The notes: generated by a model from the letters alone, not told the origin. Shown: positions 11,652-24,505, counted from the first letter of the stretch. The stretch: DNA of 64,000 nt from Paramacrobiotus metropolitanus (GCF_019649055.1 NW_026570332.1:310001-374000), one strand, 5' to 3'. Made by a program: numbers and translations.

Positions 11652-13275
11652 CTACACGTTCCGATCTTCCGGTTTCACATACTCCATGTCCAACTCTTTG
11701 AAGATATCCTCCTCACTGTCCACTTTGACGACATTATCCGCTTTGTCGCCACTACCTCGATGCCGGTACAGTCCGAACTCATTCAACAAGAATCCCTTGG
11801 CTTTGGCTTTGGAGCTAATCTCCTGCATGAAGACATCGTTGCCCGTCCAGTGCAACACAGCCGCAGCTTCCTGGCTCTCGGGATACATGCACAGCAGTAA
11901 CATGTGCTGCTCACCATGCTTTTCCTCATCCGCCGCAGATTCGTCATCATCCTTTTTCGCTTTTTTGCGAGGACTGCTGCGTTCAGGTTTCTTCGGAGAA
12001 TGGGCAGCCGGCAACTGGCAAATGCCTTTAACGCGATGGTTGCCTTCGGTCATGGTCTCTGGAAGAAAACCAGAATGCTTCAGCTTTTCGGTTAGTTCGT
12101 GCAGCAAATCCTTCGTTTTGTTTTCGGAAGCACTATGAGTGATGACAGCAACCAATTCCAGTACGGTAGCCTCATGACGGCGATAGGCGCCACACAGTGT
12201 CACTTTGAACCGACCATCCAAACCCTAAAAACAAAAAGATTTATTTACAGTTGTTAATTTATTTTAAAAACCGTAGAAGAAAGGTGATGAAATCCTTTCT
12301 GCAAAAACATTTGGAAACTTTAGCATGGCCAGAATTCTCAAAATATACTGAGTAATATTCTGAGAAATACACTAATAAAATATCTTTCACAGCATTACTA
12401 CTTCTATTGCATAAATTGCCATAGAAAATTTTTTGCCATATGTCCATGCAAACAAATATACAGCATTAAAAGTTTTAATGATATAAATTATATAATCTTG
12501 TAATATCTGTTCCCGTTTGTAACAGAAATCGGGACAAAGCGAATGCTTGCTGTATCCAAATACTGTTAAAAAGTAAAATCAAATCTGCAGTAATTTCAGC
12601 TAATTGCAAGTTTTAAAAAATGCAGTAGACAGGCATGACAAATCGCCAATTAAAGCTTACCTCTAGTTGCTGTTCCAGATACTTCTTGATTTTGTCCGCC
12701 TGCTGCTTGTTTATGGGAGACTCAATAGCGTCCAAGTTCTTCAGGGACTTCTGCAGCTGTTCGGGCAGAAGGTCCGGATGCTTCTTGAGATCCTCAATGC
12801 TTTTAATGCCCTGATCGTACAATTCTTTGGCCCGCGCATGGCCAATTCCGGGCACCCGTGCCAAATCCGCCAGTATCTTGGCTGTGTCGTCGTCGCGAGC
12901 CTCCTCCACTTTCTCCATCTTGCCCGTCTTCAGGAACTCATCAATCTTGCCTGCAATGCTTTCCCCAATTCCCGGCAGCTTCTGCGCTTCAGCACCGCTT
13001 TTGATGCGGGTTTTCTGTTCAGCCAGCGTCTGCGCTGCTTTACGGTACGCGAGGTATTTATACTGCTCGCCGCTGGCAACTTTCTCGTATTCAGCCAACT
13101 CCATCAGCAGCTCGCAGATGTCTGCGTTAGGATTATCGTCGGTGGTCTTGGATTCCTCGCGCTTGCGTTTGCCCATCTCAGCTGACTTGGTGTCCGCGTC
13201 CGGGCTGCTTTTCTTCCCTGGGGAAGCTTTCCGGGGGCTCGGACTTTTGGATTTGGACGAGCGCTTCGGAGGCAT
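11652..13275 (-). CDS. DNA polymerase beta (family X) homologue lacking polymerase catalytic aspartates
   Basis: Two exons, 13275-12661 and 12224-11652, join in phase 0 (…KKYLEQQLE + GLDGRFKVTL…) with a GTAAGC donor and a TTTTTAG acceptor, giving about 395 residues against 335 in human Pol beta. The first exon has a basic Ser/Lys/Pro leader, then the 8-kDa lyase domain and both helix-hairpin-helix motifs (LPGIGESIAGKIDEF and VPGIGHARAKELYDQ). The lysine matching Schiff-base Lys72 is present (GKIDEF). In the second exon the palm motif CGSFRRG...GDMDV is CGAYRRHEATVLELVAV, so Asp190 and Asp192 become Glu and Val. The strand holding Asp256 reads QHMLLLCMYP, so that Asp is lost too. A basic linker (SPKKPERSSPRKKAKK) is inserted before it. 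The rest (WTGNDVF, KGFLLNEF, VDSEEDIF, KPEDR) aligns with Pol beta. The frame is fully open, which suggests a maintained protein with lyase or scaffold function in base excision repair; this is inference. Confidence 0.85.
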
Positions 13276-13550
13276 GATAGGTTGACTGCTAAATGTAGCA
13301 AATGGGGAATGGTAAACACAGGCAGCGAATTCCTAGTGCCAGATAACCTAAAATCTGATGAAAGAAATATCCCAATAAAAATAATACGTCCAAAATTAAA
13401 GGAAAACGTAAAACACAAAAAGTACAGCGAAAGTTCGGAAAAAAAAACAAAAACTGGCAAAAAGGCCAAAACGTTTTGATGTCAAAGTTGATTGCAAACA
13501 GTAAACTGCTGTTAAATTGCCAGTCTAGTTTTAGGCGAACTTTCACTTAA

Positions 13551-14204
13551 GGGAAGTGGGCCGGTACATAGTACCGAATTCGTGTACATGCACGGAAACT
13601 TTAACTTTCGCGCACTCCCAAACATATTTTTGTTTCGGTTTATGACGTTTTGTAGCCAGATGATTTGTACACACGGGCGTGAAAACCGTTTGTGCGCGCA
13701 ACATCCGCTTCGGGAGTTAAGGCTATTAGGAAATCCCAAAAAGTTTAAATGCGTTCAGGTGTACCAAAAGTCTCATTATAGACCGATCTCTCTCAAATTT
13801 TGCACGTAAATGCGCATGTCCATGAAGATCGTTTTTACACCGATCCAGACCTCCATGATTTTTTTCAAATTTTAAAATGAATTTTAAAATTTTTAAAATT
13901 CATTTTAAAATTTGAAAAACATGCTAGAACAGTGGATCGGTGTAAAAACGTTTTTCGTGGTTATGTGCATTACGTGCAAAATGAGGAGATCGGTCCATAA
14001 TGAGACTTTTGGTACACCTGAACGCATTTAAACTTTTGAATTCTGTAACAGCCATAACTCCCGAACCGGATGTTGCGCGCAAACGGTTTTCACGCCCGTG
14101 TACAAATCTTCACAAAACGTCATAAACCAAACAAAAAATGTTTGGGAGTGCTAAAGTTTTCGTGCATGTACACGAATTCGGTACCATGTACCGGCCCACT
14201 TCCC
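13551..14204. mobile_element. 654-bp near-perfect palindromic element flanked by TTAA
   Basis: The two halves are inverted copies of about 300 bp each. The left end starts GGGAAGTGGGCCGGTACAT and the right end finishes with its complement (ATGTACCGGCCCACTTCCC). Outside both lies TTAA (13547-13550 and 14205-14208), a possible target-site duplication. The centre (about 13865-13920) is an A+T-only stretch of TTTTAAAATTT type. Arms differ by scattered substitutions and small indels. There is no transposase frame. TTAA duplication and long inverted ends fit a non-autonomous piggyBac-like or foldback element; the class is inferred from the target site alone. Transcription through it would give a long RNA hairpin. 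Confidence 0.7.
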
Positions 14205-14208
14205 TTAA

Positions 14209-17200
14209 CAAAGCAATGAGCGGAAATTTCCCAGTGCTTGATTCAAGGACTGTCGTTGCGGGCCTTGCAGAACGTATGCGGTCTCCTTTAGTACTTCTAC
14301 ACGAACAGCTAGCGCGATAATTTACAGGTTACTTTGAATTCGGTGATTTTTTAAATTCGATATATTGAAGTTAGTAGAAAAACTATCGGGTATATAGATT
14401 TCTCGAAGAAAATCTTGCCAAAATACTCACTATATATCATCGACAACCAAATTGAAATAAACGGCCGAAGCAGGGAATAGTCCAAATTAGCCGAAACTGG
14501 CGCTGTTCCCAGGGTGGAAGGTACGTCATGTTGGAGTTCATTATTCCACAATAGATCTGCTGGCGATGGCGTAGACTGACCTTTGTCCGCGTCTCGCTTG
14601 TTTTTCGACGGATCTTTTCCCGACAGTGCGGCGATCCAACGGGAATGGTCCGAGCGTTCGAATCTTTATTAAATTTCATGCGGAGTATAGTAAGTATACT
14701 GACTGTTTTATGATGCTCGGCAAATCAGTGACATTAAAACACAGGTTCGTTCGGTCCAAATATACTCGTACATGCATAAATAATACGGCATTGCAGAACA
14801 AAACTTACACATCTGTAAACTGTATGTATGCATACAAATTAATGATACAATAACTATTGGTACTTGTAAGTAGCACTTACATTAGTGACGGTCAAGTTGT
14901 AAACATGTTCCTTTTGTCTTTTTTTTTACTGCCAGGTGGATGATTCTAAATGTCCAGTGTCCATTCATCTGCTGACCATGAGTGCTACGAGTTAATGATT
15001 GAGAATTCCTGTATAGCAACAAAAAGTACAGTATATAGAAGCATAATTTTGTAAGTGGAGTGTTTTTTTTCATACCGATCATTTATTACGCCACATAATC
15101 ATATCCTATGCAGTGCAAAAAAATCTTACAATGATATTGTCCTGTCACTACCGCTGTAATGTACTTGTACTTGTATATTGCTCGTATCTTATAAGTGTTA
15201 TTAGGAGACTGTTTAATGTTTTTTATATCTTATTCAAAACCCATTCTCGAGTAAATTATCATTTTTACCAGCTGTAATCGGTTTGTAGGCCAAGTGTACT
15301 CAAACATAAAAGACGGCATAAGATCGTATTTCCTGCAGACCAACCATTTTAATTATTGGGGCATTACCGGCCGTATTCTTGCACTTCCGGTAAATTTGCA
15401 CATCGGCGTCATGATACGATATCAAACAATGGACTTAATGCACACATCGCTACTAATGTATAAGGTATACCTAGCATAAATTCAGCAAATTCGCCAATAC
15501 TTGCAGCTGCAAAATTAAACTTATCGAGAAGTTTGTGGTGATGTTTGTTGGCTGTCATTTATCAAATTAAAGTGCGTATAATGTATGTCGACAGACGTCT
15601 GCAGTCTCAACCATTCCGGATAAGATTTCGCACCTCTGTTTGCACAAATAATTCATACGCTACTCCTTGTGCCACCACATGTCATTTTATCTATTCCATC
15701 CTGCGGAATAAACAAAAAATTGTCGCCAAAACCAGCAGAACTGTTAGCTGAGAGCTGAGGTTATCGGACCAGCAGGGTCTGAAAAGATATACCATTAATT
15801 TTGATTTTAAGTTGTCGTCCATTCGCCAATAGTTTATTTATTTTAAGGAATATTTTACATCTCATGGGTGACCTTAAATTAGAACGATATGCATTAGCCC
15901 TAAATCGCAATTATAAAAGGATGTGCAAAAACTTGAAATTATAAAATCTTTTTGGGCGCCAGTGACGCACTATTCGGGAGCTTCCAGCAAAGAAGCAACG
16001 CCGGTAGTAATATCCTTTCAGATAGTAACACAGAATTAGAAATATCTTTTTTGTTACGAATATTGTTTGAGAATATGTGTTTGCAAATCGTCGATCTGTT
16101 GTACCAAATGCGAGCCGATCTACAAAAATGAATAGATAAATTAATTACAGACACAGACGATCAATGACCTTTTGAGAAACAGCACTTATTGAATAAAGGT
16201 TGCCGATAACCGCAATGTCGGCATTTTGAGATAAAGGTCAATCGGTTAACCGTGAAACAAATGAACGGTATAGACAATATTCCGATTAATCTATTGTTTT
16301 AGTGAACTAACGGACAATGATGACTGCCGCACTGGCCTGCCTGCATAAAAGAATTTATCAAAGCTGCCTACGTTTGAGAGGGCAATTAAATTTGCACAAG
16401 CTAGATAAATTAAACCTGTAAATGTCGATTAAAACTGACTTTCGCAAACAATAAGCAAAATTAATTTTAGGTTGCAATTTGCAGTAAAGGTACATAACAT
16501 GTTTCTCGTTCCTTGACTGTGAAATATAAACCGCCGCTCGATCAGCACGAGTATAATTCAAATGCACTGGCTGGACCAATTTTGATCCCAAAATGAGTGC
16601 TCCATAGACTCTACCGTGGTCAATTTAACGGGAAGCTGGAAAGGGTGCGCAGCTTGTTGAAAACAACCGTTGTTTTTTTCATGCTGACTAAATCTGTCTT
16701 GTGCATAAATAAGCTGCAAAGAAAACGTTTACGGATTTGGTTAGAATGACTGCTGTTAACTTAGTATCAAAAATAATAAACTGGCAACAATGGCGCCGAT
16801 ATACCGGTCCTTCTGCTAATTATCGGATAAAATTCATTACTTTATCAGATACGTTTATCTATTTGGTCTTAGTATTTCCGATGTTAAAGCTACCTCACTG
16901 TATGACGACTTTGGGGAACTTAAATGACATACAATGACGATGATAACGGCATTTATGGTGTTTATTTTACGATGAAACCCATTTCATGACTATCTTGTGC
17001 TGTTTACCAAAAGCGTCTACAAAGAATTAGTTCGCTCTTTTACAATACCAGAGATAAAACCAGATTATTAGTTTTATATTTCATTTCTACAGAAACCGAC
17101 ACTCAGCGAACTCCGTATATAAGCGTGCCCACGCAGTGGCGTTGCATTGCGGTTTGGAACATGTTCGCAAATAGCTTTTTACTCTTCGAGTTGCATTCCC

Positions 17201-20200
17201 AAATTTAGTTCGCTCAGCCTCGAAAATTTTAAATAACATTGTTTACATTTCCGTATTGTTTATTCCCTGACCTCTTAAGGTAAAATTTACGGAAGTGCTT
17301 CATAGCCGTAATACTACTAAACCCAGTTTGTTTAGTAATATTATGGCATAGCGTATATTTTGCATCAAATTTTATAGGTAGTATTGATATGCCGCAACGT
17401 GGTAGTCGATCACATTTCACAACCGTGTACACCTCACATCAACACGTTGATCAAACGCGAACGCTTGCTCAATTTTAACTATGCGCGGTAATGATTCTAA
17501 ACATTTTGCCACAAAATAGATGGACAGTTTTAATTTGCGCCAATTTTTTTAGCATAAAGCTGCGTAATTGTTATATGAATACTAATCATCTGTGCCAGGA
17601 CTTTGGCCCCTCTCCTTTGAGGCAAAGGATCTCGGCTTCTACTTTACCAATTTTGCTGCTTTAAAGTACATCAGAATTCTCTCAATGTGGCGGTGGATCA
17701 TAGATTGTTGATTTTTTGCTAAAATCATTTGGCTACGTCCAGTGGTCAGTCGTAAGCTTGTTACCATGGACACGATAAGAAATGCATACACATCTAACCC
17801 GACCTGACCCAGCGGAACACTAGCATTCTAGCAGTATCTTTGCTCGTATTTTAGTACAGTACAAAGTATCAGCGTAAACTATGTGTAAATAACTTCTGTA
17901 CACTATTTAGCCAGTCCGTGTTGCGATAAACATAAGTATGTTCATTACGAGTATGTAAGAAAACGAAAAGCAAAGCATCTTTGTGTGTAATACTGATAGT
18001 ACTTACGTAAAGTATGTAGGCAGGTCACTGAAAACTATAATATCGCTCATTCTGATTGTTTCTTTAGTTTTACCGGCATAATACATAAAACTGTAGAAAT
18101 TAAAGCATTGCAGTTAATAATGGTCGTACAAGCCAATATTCATCCGTGCTCAGCTTGTTATACGTTATACGTGGGCCACGTTGAGCCGCGTTTCGCCACT
18201 TACTGATAATTCTGCATAATACTGTTGTAGAATGTCGGCGTTTTCGGTCAGTTGTACAGTACTCAGTAGTGTTGTACACGGGCATACTAATGTAAAGACT
18301 AAAGAGTATACCCACGCTTAACCGATAAACTTCAGCGTAAGACAGAAGTGGCGGCATATCTCATGTTATTTACGTAGGAAAATTAATTCCAATTATATGA
18401 CAAAGAGCAAGATAATCTAATAGTGCAGGAGAGAAAGACAATTGTCGAACGGTAACGTTTGATATTCTTCTTTGATAGACAGAGCGAGACCGCAGCTACT
18501 AAAATATTATATTATCGTTTGATTGTCTTTGCGGCACGTGCCAAAATACGGGCATTACTCCCTTAGAATCGGCAAGTGATGAGTAGCTTTAAACTCTTTA
18601 AAAAGCACTTATTTGTCTTCCAGTCGCCATTTTAACTACAGTACATAAATCGCCTTATCCTTATCCAAACACTTCTTGTCATCCTTCAAACAAAACCGAC
18701 CAAAGGTTTGTTTGCACTGCCTCGCTGCTGACTGACTGGCAAACCTCGTCTTCGCACCTCGAAAACAAAGGAGGCAATGAATTATATTTTATCATTTTCC
18801 GGTCATCCCGGAGTTGAAGCCATTTGCGGCATACTTAGTAATCTCCACACAATTTTATTTTCGACGATAATTAGAATACAACAAATGCGTCGATGACATG
18901 ACATACAATGCTATTTGCATTAATGCTGCGCGGCCGCTACAATAAGCAAAATGAAGCCAGCAGGATTACGCAAGTCATGCCTGTATACCGCGCAGGCAAA
19001 TTACTGCATGATTAAGTAAATTTGAAATTCTACTTGTTATCCTAACATGCAACGAATCCATTTTCATATAAACTAAAAAAAAACTGCACATGTGAAGGAT
19101 TTCATACTGTAGATTAACAACATGGCACTAATAAGTCAGAACGCTGACTTTTTTTACTTCATGAGTACGATAATTAGTTTTATTTTGTGACCGACCACAT
19201 CAAATTAAAAAGCGACAGATAATAACAACTTTTTAAGAATTTTCCAGGTCAACGCTTGAACGAACTGTAAAAAGACTTATTTTGTCATTTCATATTTTTG
19301 CAGTCCGTAAGTACATTTTCTATACTTTTGCCACGGTATAGACCGATTAGATATAGACATGTATTATTATATATATATTTATATATGCACTTTTTTCCTT
19401 TTAATATGCCTTTAATTTGCGTCAGTAATTTACTTTGACAAGAAATGCTACATAAAATTTTGAACCAACTTCTTAGCTAAACTTATTTGGTCGAACCGAT
19501 TATTTTGTAGGCTAAATTTGTTTAGAAACACCAAGATAACTGCAATAAAGAAAGTTTGAACGTCTGCCAAAAGTGTGGTCCAGATTTTAATTTAGGTCAT
19601 TTAACAGTATACAACGATAAGTAGTCGTCAGCGCTTCATGATATCCCTGGACGAGTGCGGACAGTTTGCCGACATTCTCTGAACGTTTGCGGCAATAAAC
19701 CGCGATAATCGGCGAAATGTGTCGCATCGTCCACACGAAGAATCTTAATTAATGACAAGGTTCCGAAACTGGACTGTTATTCCATTGACTTTGTTGGTCA
19801 TTAGCAACGGTGCGATAAGAATGCGGCCCAGGTCAATCTGCTAATGACCAGAATTTTCTTGTAGTTAAAATTACGCTTAATTGTCCAAATCTTATATGGT
19901 GCCCTTTAGAGACCAGTTGTACTGTGACGTGCATCCGCTGTCTGCGTTAAACGACGCTAGCGCTGTGCAATCAAGACTTTAAAATCACACATCACTCAGA
20001 ATGTCTCAAACAGAGATAAATAATACTTACCGCTAATTTCCTTTGCCGGATTCTTATTGGTGCTTTGCCGCTTATCTTATCGGTAAACGTGGCGGAGACG
20101 AGCGCCCAAATGATCAATGCAAACACCGTCGCCCTGGCAAGTGACCTCGGGCTGCATATAAACTCATCTTCTTTTGACGCGGCTGAGTTAGTCACATTTC

Positions 20201-20851
20201 ATGTGTGAAAAGTTGACAGTTTATCAAAAGCTGAAAAATGGCTCCTGTGTTTAAAACCGCTGGATATCTTGAGAATCGGTTGTCTGCAGATCGAGGTAAA
20301 TTAGAATTCCCACAGGAAGTTGCGTTAGCGCTCTGCAATGTATTACTTAATGCAGTACTGTTTCCGATACTGTATACAGCCTTAAATTGCACAGCATAAT
20401 TAGCTTGATTTTCAAAGTACATTTATAAGCAAATAAAGTATCTTAAAACCATTGCCCATTTCATAATTAAAGGCTATTATTTGGCAACTTTATGTTTCCT
20501 TATGTTTGCGCAAAATTATTTATATTGGGAAGATCCAACAGCGTATTAGTTAAGTTAATTATGTGCGTACCGTAACTGGTGTTATCATCAGCAATTTTAA
20601 CTGCGTGCATTTGATTTATTTAAAATACGCTTGAAACTATGAAATCTGATTTTATGATATTATGATAATCATGCTAATTATAGATCAATAACTATCAAAT
20701 CACATTTCAACATAAACTAAACGCGTGTACTATGCATTAATATCGAACGCATCAGAGTGGCAGTGTATCAAGCAAAGCTGAAAACCTATAATCTTTTAAT
20801 TAATAATTAACGATATATGTAATAGCAGTACAGAGCTTTCAATTTCCATAG
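14209..20851. other. Gene-poor region upstream of the TGIF-type homeobox gene
   Basis: About 6.6 kb without a convincing exon on either strand. Open frames are short and show no family resemblance. A diverged dispersed repeat occupies 17571-18160. Short TA-rich and GTAC-rich tracts are common (for example near 19355-19395). The first exon of the TGIF-type gene and its control elements are expected here or further upstream, but none could be picked out. Confidence 0.4.
17571..18160 (+). repeat. Diverged copy of the 0.6-kb dispersed element
   Basis: The start (TTATATGAATACTA), middle (CCAGTGGTCA...AAGCTTGTTACCATGG) and end (CAATATTCATCCGTGCTCAG) match the elements at 22699-23322 and 23882-24505 in the same order and orientation, with heavy divergence in between. 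It is a third location of the family, 5 kb from the main cluster. The terminal TACGGATGTAGA repeats are not visible here. Confidence 0.6.
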
Positions 20852-21447
20852 ACCGCAAAGATAGCCAAGGATATTCAGCCTCCGATTCCGAAGACAACGA
20901 TAGCCAACGCGAATATGACCCCGTTGACCTTTCGGAATCCAACCTGAAAAAGCGCCGCGGCAACCTTCCGAAGGAAGCCGTGAAAGTGTTACGCTGTTGG
21001 CTATACGAACATCGCTACAATGCCTATCCATCCGATGCGGAGAAAGCCGAACTAGCCAAACGGGCCAATCTAACCGTCCTCCAAGTGTGCAACTGGTTTA
21101 TCAATGCCAGACGCAGAATACTACCGGAAATGATCACACAAGAAGGCTTTGATCCACGTGATTTCACCATCAGTCGTAAGAACGGCCGCACACGTCGTCT
21201 TCTGCCGGAACTGCAGGCGCGGCTGATGCACGAAAGTCGGAAACGGCTGCAGCTGTACAGTCAGTACGCACCGGTACACGCCCCTCTTCCCACGCATCCC
21301 GTGCGCCCCACGCCCTTGCCGGGATGGTATTTTCCCACGTGGAACTCCATGTATTCCGCTGCATCTCTGAGTGTCCCCTGGCATCCGTTGAACAGTCTAA
21401 CGTCAACAGCCGATTTATCCTATCGACAGGCTATTGCACACCATTGA
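20852..21447 (+). CDS. TGIF: TGIF-type TALE homeodomain protein, 3' exon
   Basis: The exon begins after a TTTCCATAG acceptor at 20850-20851 in mid-codon and ends with TGA at 21445-21447. It reads an acidic leader ([20 protein letters not shown]), then [40 protein letters not shown] and [17 protein letters not shown]. The three extra residues between helices 1 and 2 and the WFINARRR recognition helix define the TALE class. [18 protein letters not shown] and the downstream FTISRK place it with TGIF, a nuclear repressor that binds TGACA-type sites and antagonises SMAD and retinoid signalling. About 90 residues of Arg/Pro-rich tail follow. The N-terminal exon with the start codon was not found; at least one base of the first codon comes from it. 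The acidic leader resembles that of vertebrate TGIF1. Confidence 0.85.
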
Positions 21448-22160
21448 GTATGCAGTTTTGTCTTACGATTAATAACCTCATAATGCACGTATCGCACCTA
21501 TTCTCATCTCATTCTATATTCTTTTTGTTATTGCGCTAATCGTATGATACGGCATCTTTTGATGACATCAGCTATCAGGTACAAACGTTAACGCTCAGTA
21601 TAAGGCATGTGGTAATATAAAGTTTTAAATTTGAACTTAGCTGAAAAATTGTTTGTACATGTCGGAGTGCGATACCCGTATACAGCCGAAGCACCGCCTT
21701 GTATATATTTGTAATAATAAAAATGCATTCAAATCGTGGCCGATGATCAATTTGAATTGCAATCTAAACTTGTTTTAATGGCTTGATAAAGAAGGAGTTT
21801 GAGTATGCACAACCTTTGAAAAGCAACATAATTTAAGAGCAATTGGCGAATTTGGCGTATATATAGCAGCACATAGGGACGATTACAACCTAAAGTATGT
21901 CGCCTAATTTAATTTTTCTTGAATACCGAAAAGTCATAGAATGATTTCGCTACGTCGCATTATTCTTTCGTAGTTTTTAACATAGCAACCGTACAAGTAT
22001 CGATAGCGTTAGAAATATAACCGTACGTATATTGGCATTTAGTTGCAAACGCTACTAGCAACAAGCGTTATGGTAAAAAATAATTGTGCAAGAACAGTTT
22101 TCAAAATGATCACATCCAAAGCAGCTGTTTATAATAAGTTTAATTAGCGCGCAATAGAAC
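21448..22160. other. 3' flank of the TGIF-type gene
   Basis: Contains AATAAA-like signals near 21715-21722 (AATAATAAAAATGC) that could end the transcript. No other feature was recognised before the repeat block. Confidence 0.4.
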
Positions 22161-22452
22161 TGGTACAGGTTTCTTAGGCTTCTTATGTTTTTTAGGTCTC
22201 TTAGATTTCTTAGGTACGCCCCAAAAGGGAAGGAGTAGCCCCAAAAAAACAAATTGTTACCATGGGCCCCCATAGACATACATGGTAAATGCATTGTCTG
22301 TTCGCGGACCGTTCGGAAAAACCGAGACAGACCGCGGCCTTCGGCATCGGCACGTTACAAAGTATTGAAAATTTTAAAAACATGTGCAAAAATTAATCGC
22401 AGTCAATCCCACCAGCGTGATCGGTATACCCCGTATTCTTTCATATACGATA

Positions 22453-22625
22453 TTTCTTAGGTTTCTTAGGTTTCTTAGGTTTTCTTAGGTATTCTCAGGT
22501 TTCTTAGGTATTCTTAGGTTTCTTAGGTTTCTTAGATTTCTTTGGTTTCTTAGTTTTCTTAGGTTTCTTAGGCTTTCTTAGGGTTTCTCAAGTTTTCATA
22601 GATTTTCTCTTTCTTAGTTTTCTTA
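22453..22625 (+). repeat. TTTCTTAGG-type microsatellite, array 1
   Basis: Imperfect tandem repeats of a 9-10 base motif (GGTTTCTTA with variants GGTATTCTCA, GATTTCTTT) decaying toward the 3' side into CTTTCTTAGTTTTCTTAG. The same decay pattern recurs in the other two arrays. Confidence 0.85.
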
Positions 22626-22698
22626 GCGGCTGGGACCAATGCGATCAACCGTTGCGAAGTGTGCATTGCGTAATAAACTTGCGCCGCAAAAGTTTGTG

Positions 22699-23322
22699 TA
22701 CGGATGTAGATCCCGTAAACTGGTTATATGAATACTAAACATCTCTTGCAGCCCTTCGGCCTCTCCTGGTTGTAACGCATGATCTCCGCTTCTACTCACT
22801 CGATTTTTCTGCTTCAAATTGCACAAGAATCCTCCCAGTGCGGGGAGTGTTCTTAGACTTTTGACCTTTCGGCTTCGCGATCGCGGTAAGCCCAGTGGTC
22901 ACTGAAAAGCTTGTTACCATGGATGCCATAGGGCTAAGATGGGCAGCTCTGTTGCCACGGACATGATAAATCAGAACAAGAAAAATTTTTGGCTTCGCCT
23001 CTGCGTTTCTTGTGCTCCCCTGGCTGAGTGAACACTTTACAAATCACCTCGCCCACTGATAAACCACTACAGTAGCTTCTCAGATTCGATAGAATTCAGT
23101 AGAATAAGCAGAAACTTAGCAGCTGAGCCATGAACCAAAAAACTTTAGGGGCAAAAGGTCAATACTCCACGATTCTCACCGCAGGCAACCATCCTGAATA
23201 AGTAGCTGTCTGGCTTTGCCATTCTGACTTTGCACCACAATCCAACACATGCAGATACGACGTAATTTTAAATAGTCGTTAGCCAATATTCATCCGTGCT
23301 CATCTTGTTTTCTACATCCGTA
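22699..23322 (+). mobile_element. 0.6-kb element with imperfect terminal inverted repeats, copy 1
   Basis: The left end TACGGATGTAGA (22699-22710), followed after some 20 bases by ATGAATA, is matched inverted at the right end: TATTCAT...TCTACATCCGTA (23311-23322). There is no transposase frame. The layout fits a non-autonomous DNA transposon that has been carried along in the tandem unit. The class is unknown and no clear target duplication was seen. Confidence 0.5.
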
Positions 23323-23660
23323 ACCACGTATACACGATTGATAATGTAGCCAATGTTTGGGCGAACGGCTGAACCGATTTCGACGCGGCCAAGTGCGTTA
23401 AATTCGTCTCAACGGCGCGAATGTTCTTAAGCTATTGCGCCATCGATACGCCCCAAAAGGGAAGGAGTAGCGCCGAAAAACAAATTGTTGCCATGGGCCC
23501 CCATAGACATACATGGTAAATATATTGTCTGTTTGCGGATCGTTCGGAAAAACCGAGACAGACCGCGGCCTTCGGCATCGGCACGTTACAAAGTATTGAA
23601 AATTTAAGAAACTTGTGCAAAAATTAATCGCAGTCAATCCCACCAGCGTGATCGGTATAC

Positions 23661-23812
23661 GATATTTCTTAGATATTCTTAGGTTTCTCAGGTTTCTTAA
23701 GTTTCTTAGATTTCTTGGGTTTCTTTGTTTTCTTAGGTTTCTTAGGCTTTCTTAGGGTTTCTCAAGTTTTCTTAGATTTTCTCTTTCTTAGTTTTTTCAG
23801 TTTTCTTAGCGG
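23661..23812 (+). repeat. TTTCTTAGG-type microsatellite, array 2
   Basis: Same motif and same decay series as array 1, ending immediately before the GCGGCTGGGACCAATG boundary of the next tandem unit. Confidence 0.85.
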
Positions 23813-23881
23813 CTGGGACCAATGCAATCAACCGTTGCGAAGTTTGCATTGCGTAACAAACTTGCGCCGCAAAAGTTTGTG

Positions 23882-24505
23882 TACGGATGGAGATCCCGTA
23901 AACTGGTTATATGAATACTAAACATCTCTTGCAGACCTTCGGCCTCTCCTGATTGTAACGCATGATCTCCGCTTCTATTCACTCGATTTTTCTGTTTCAA
24001 ATTGCACAAGAATCCTCCCAGTGCGGAGAGTGTTCTTAGACCCTTGACCTTTCGCCATCGCGATCGCGGTAGGCCCAGTGGTCACTGAAAAGCTTGTTAC
24101 CATGGATGCCATAGGGCTAAGATGGGCAGCTCTGTTGCCACGGGCATGATAAATCTGAACAAGAAAAACTTTTGGCTTCGCCTCTGCGTTTCTTGTGCTC
24201 CCCTGGCTGAGTAAACACTTTAAAAATCACCTCGCCCACTGATAAGCCACTACAGTAGCTTCTCAGATTCAATAGAATTCAGTAGAATAAGCAAAAACGT
24301 AGCAGCTGAGTCATGAACCAAAAAACTTTAAGTGCAAAAGGTCAATACTTCACGATTCTCACCGCAGGCAACCATCCTGAATAAGTAGCTGTCTGGCTTT
24401 GCCATTCTGACTTTGCACCACAATCCAACACATGCAGACGCGACGTAATTTTAAATAGTCGTTAGACAATATTCATCCGTGCTCATCTTGTTATCTACAT
24501 CCGTA
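23882..24505 (+). mobile_element. 0.6-kb element with imperfect terminal inverted repeats, copy 2
   Basis: Near-identical to the element at 22699-23322, with the left end TACGGATGGAGA (one change) and the right end TCTACATCCGTA. It was duplicated with the tandem unit rather than inserted independently, because flanking sequence is shared on both sides. Confidence 0.5.

Noticed and set aside
23398-23643. 81-codon frame repeated in each tandem unit
   Set aside because: Repeats with the unit and shows no conservation bias; a by-product of the repeat.
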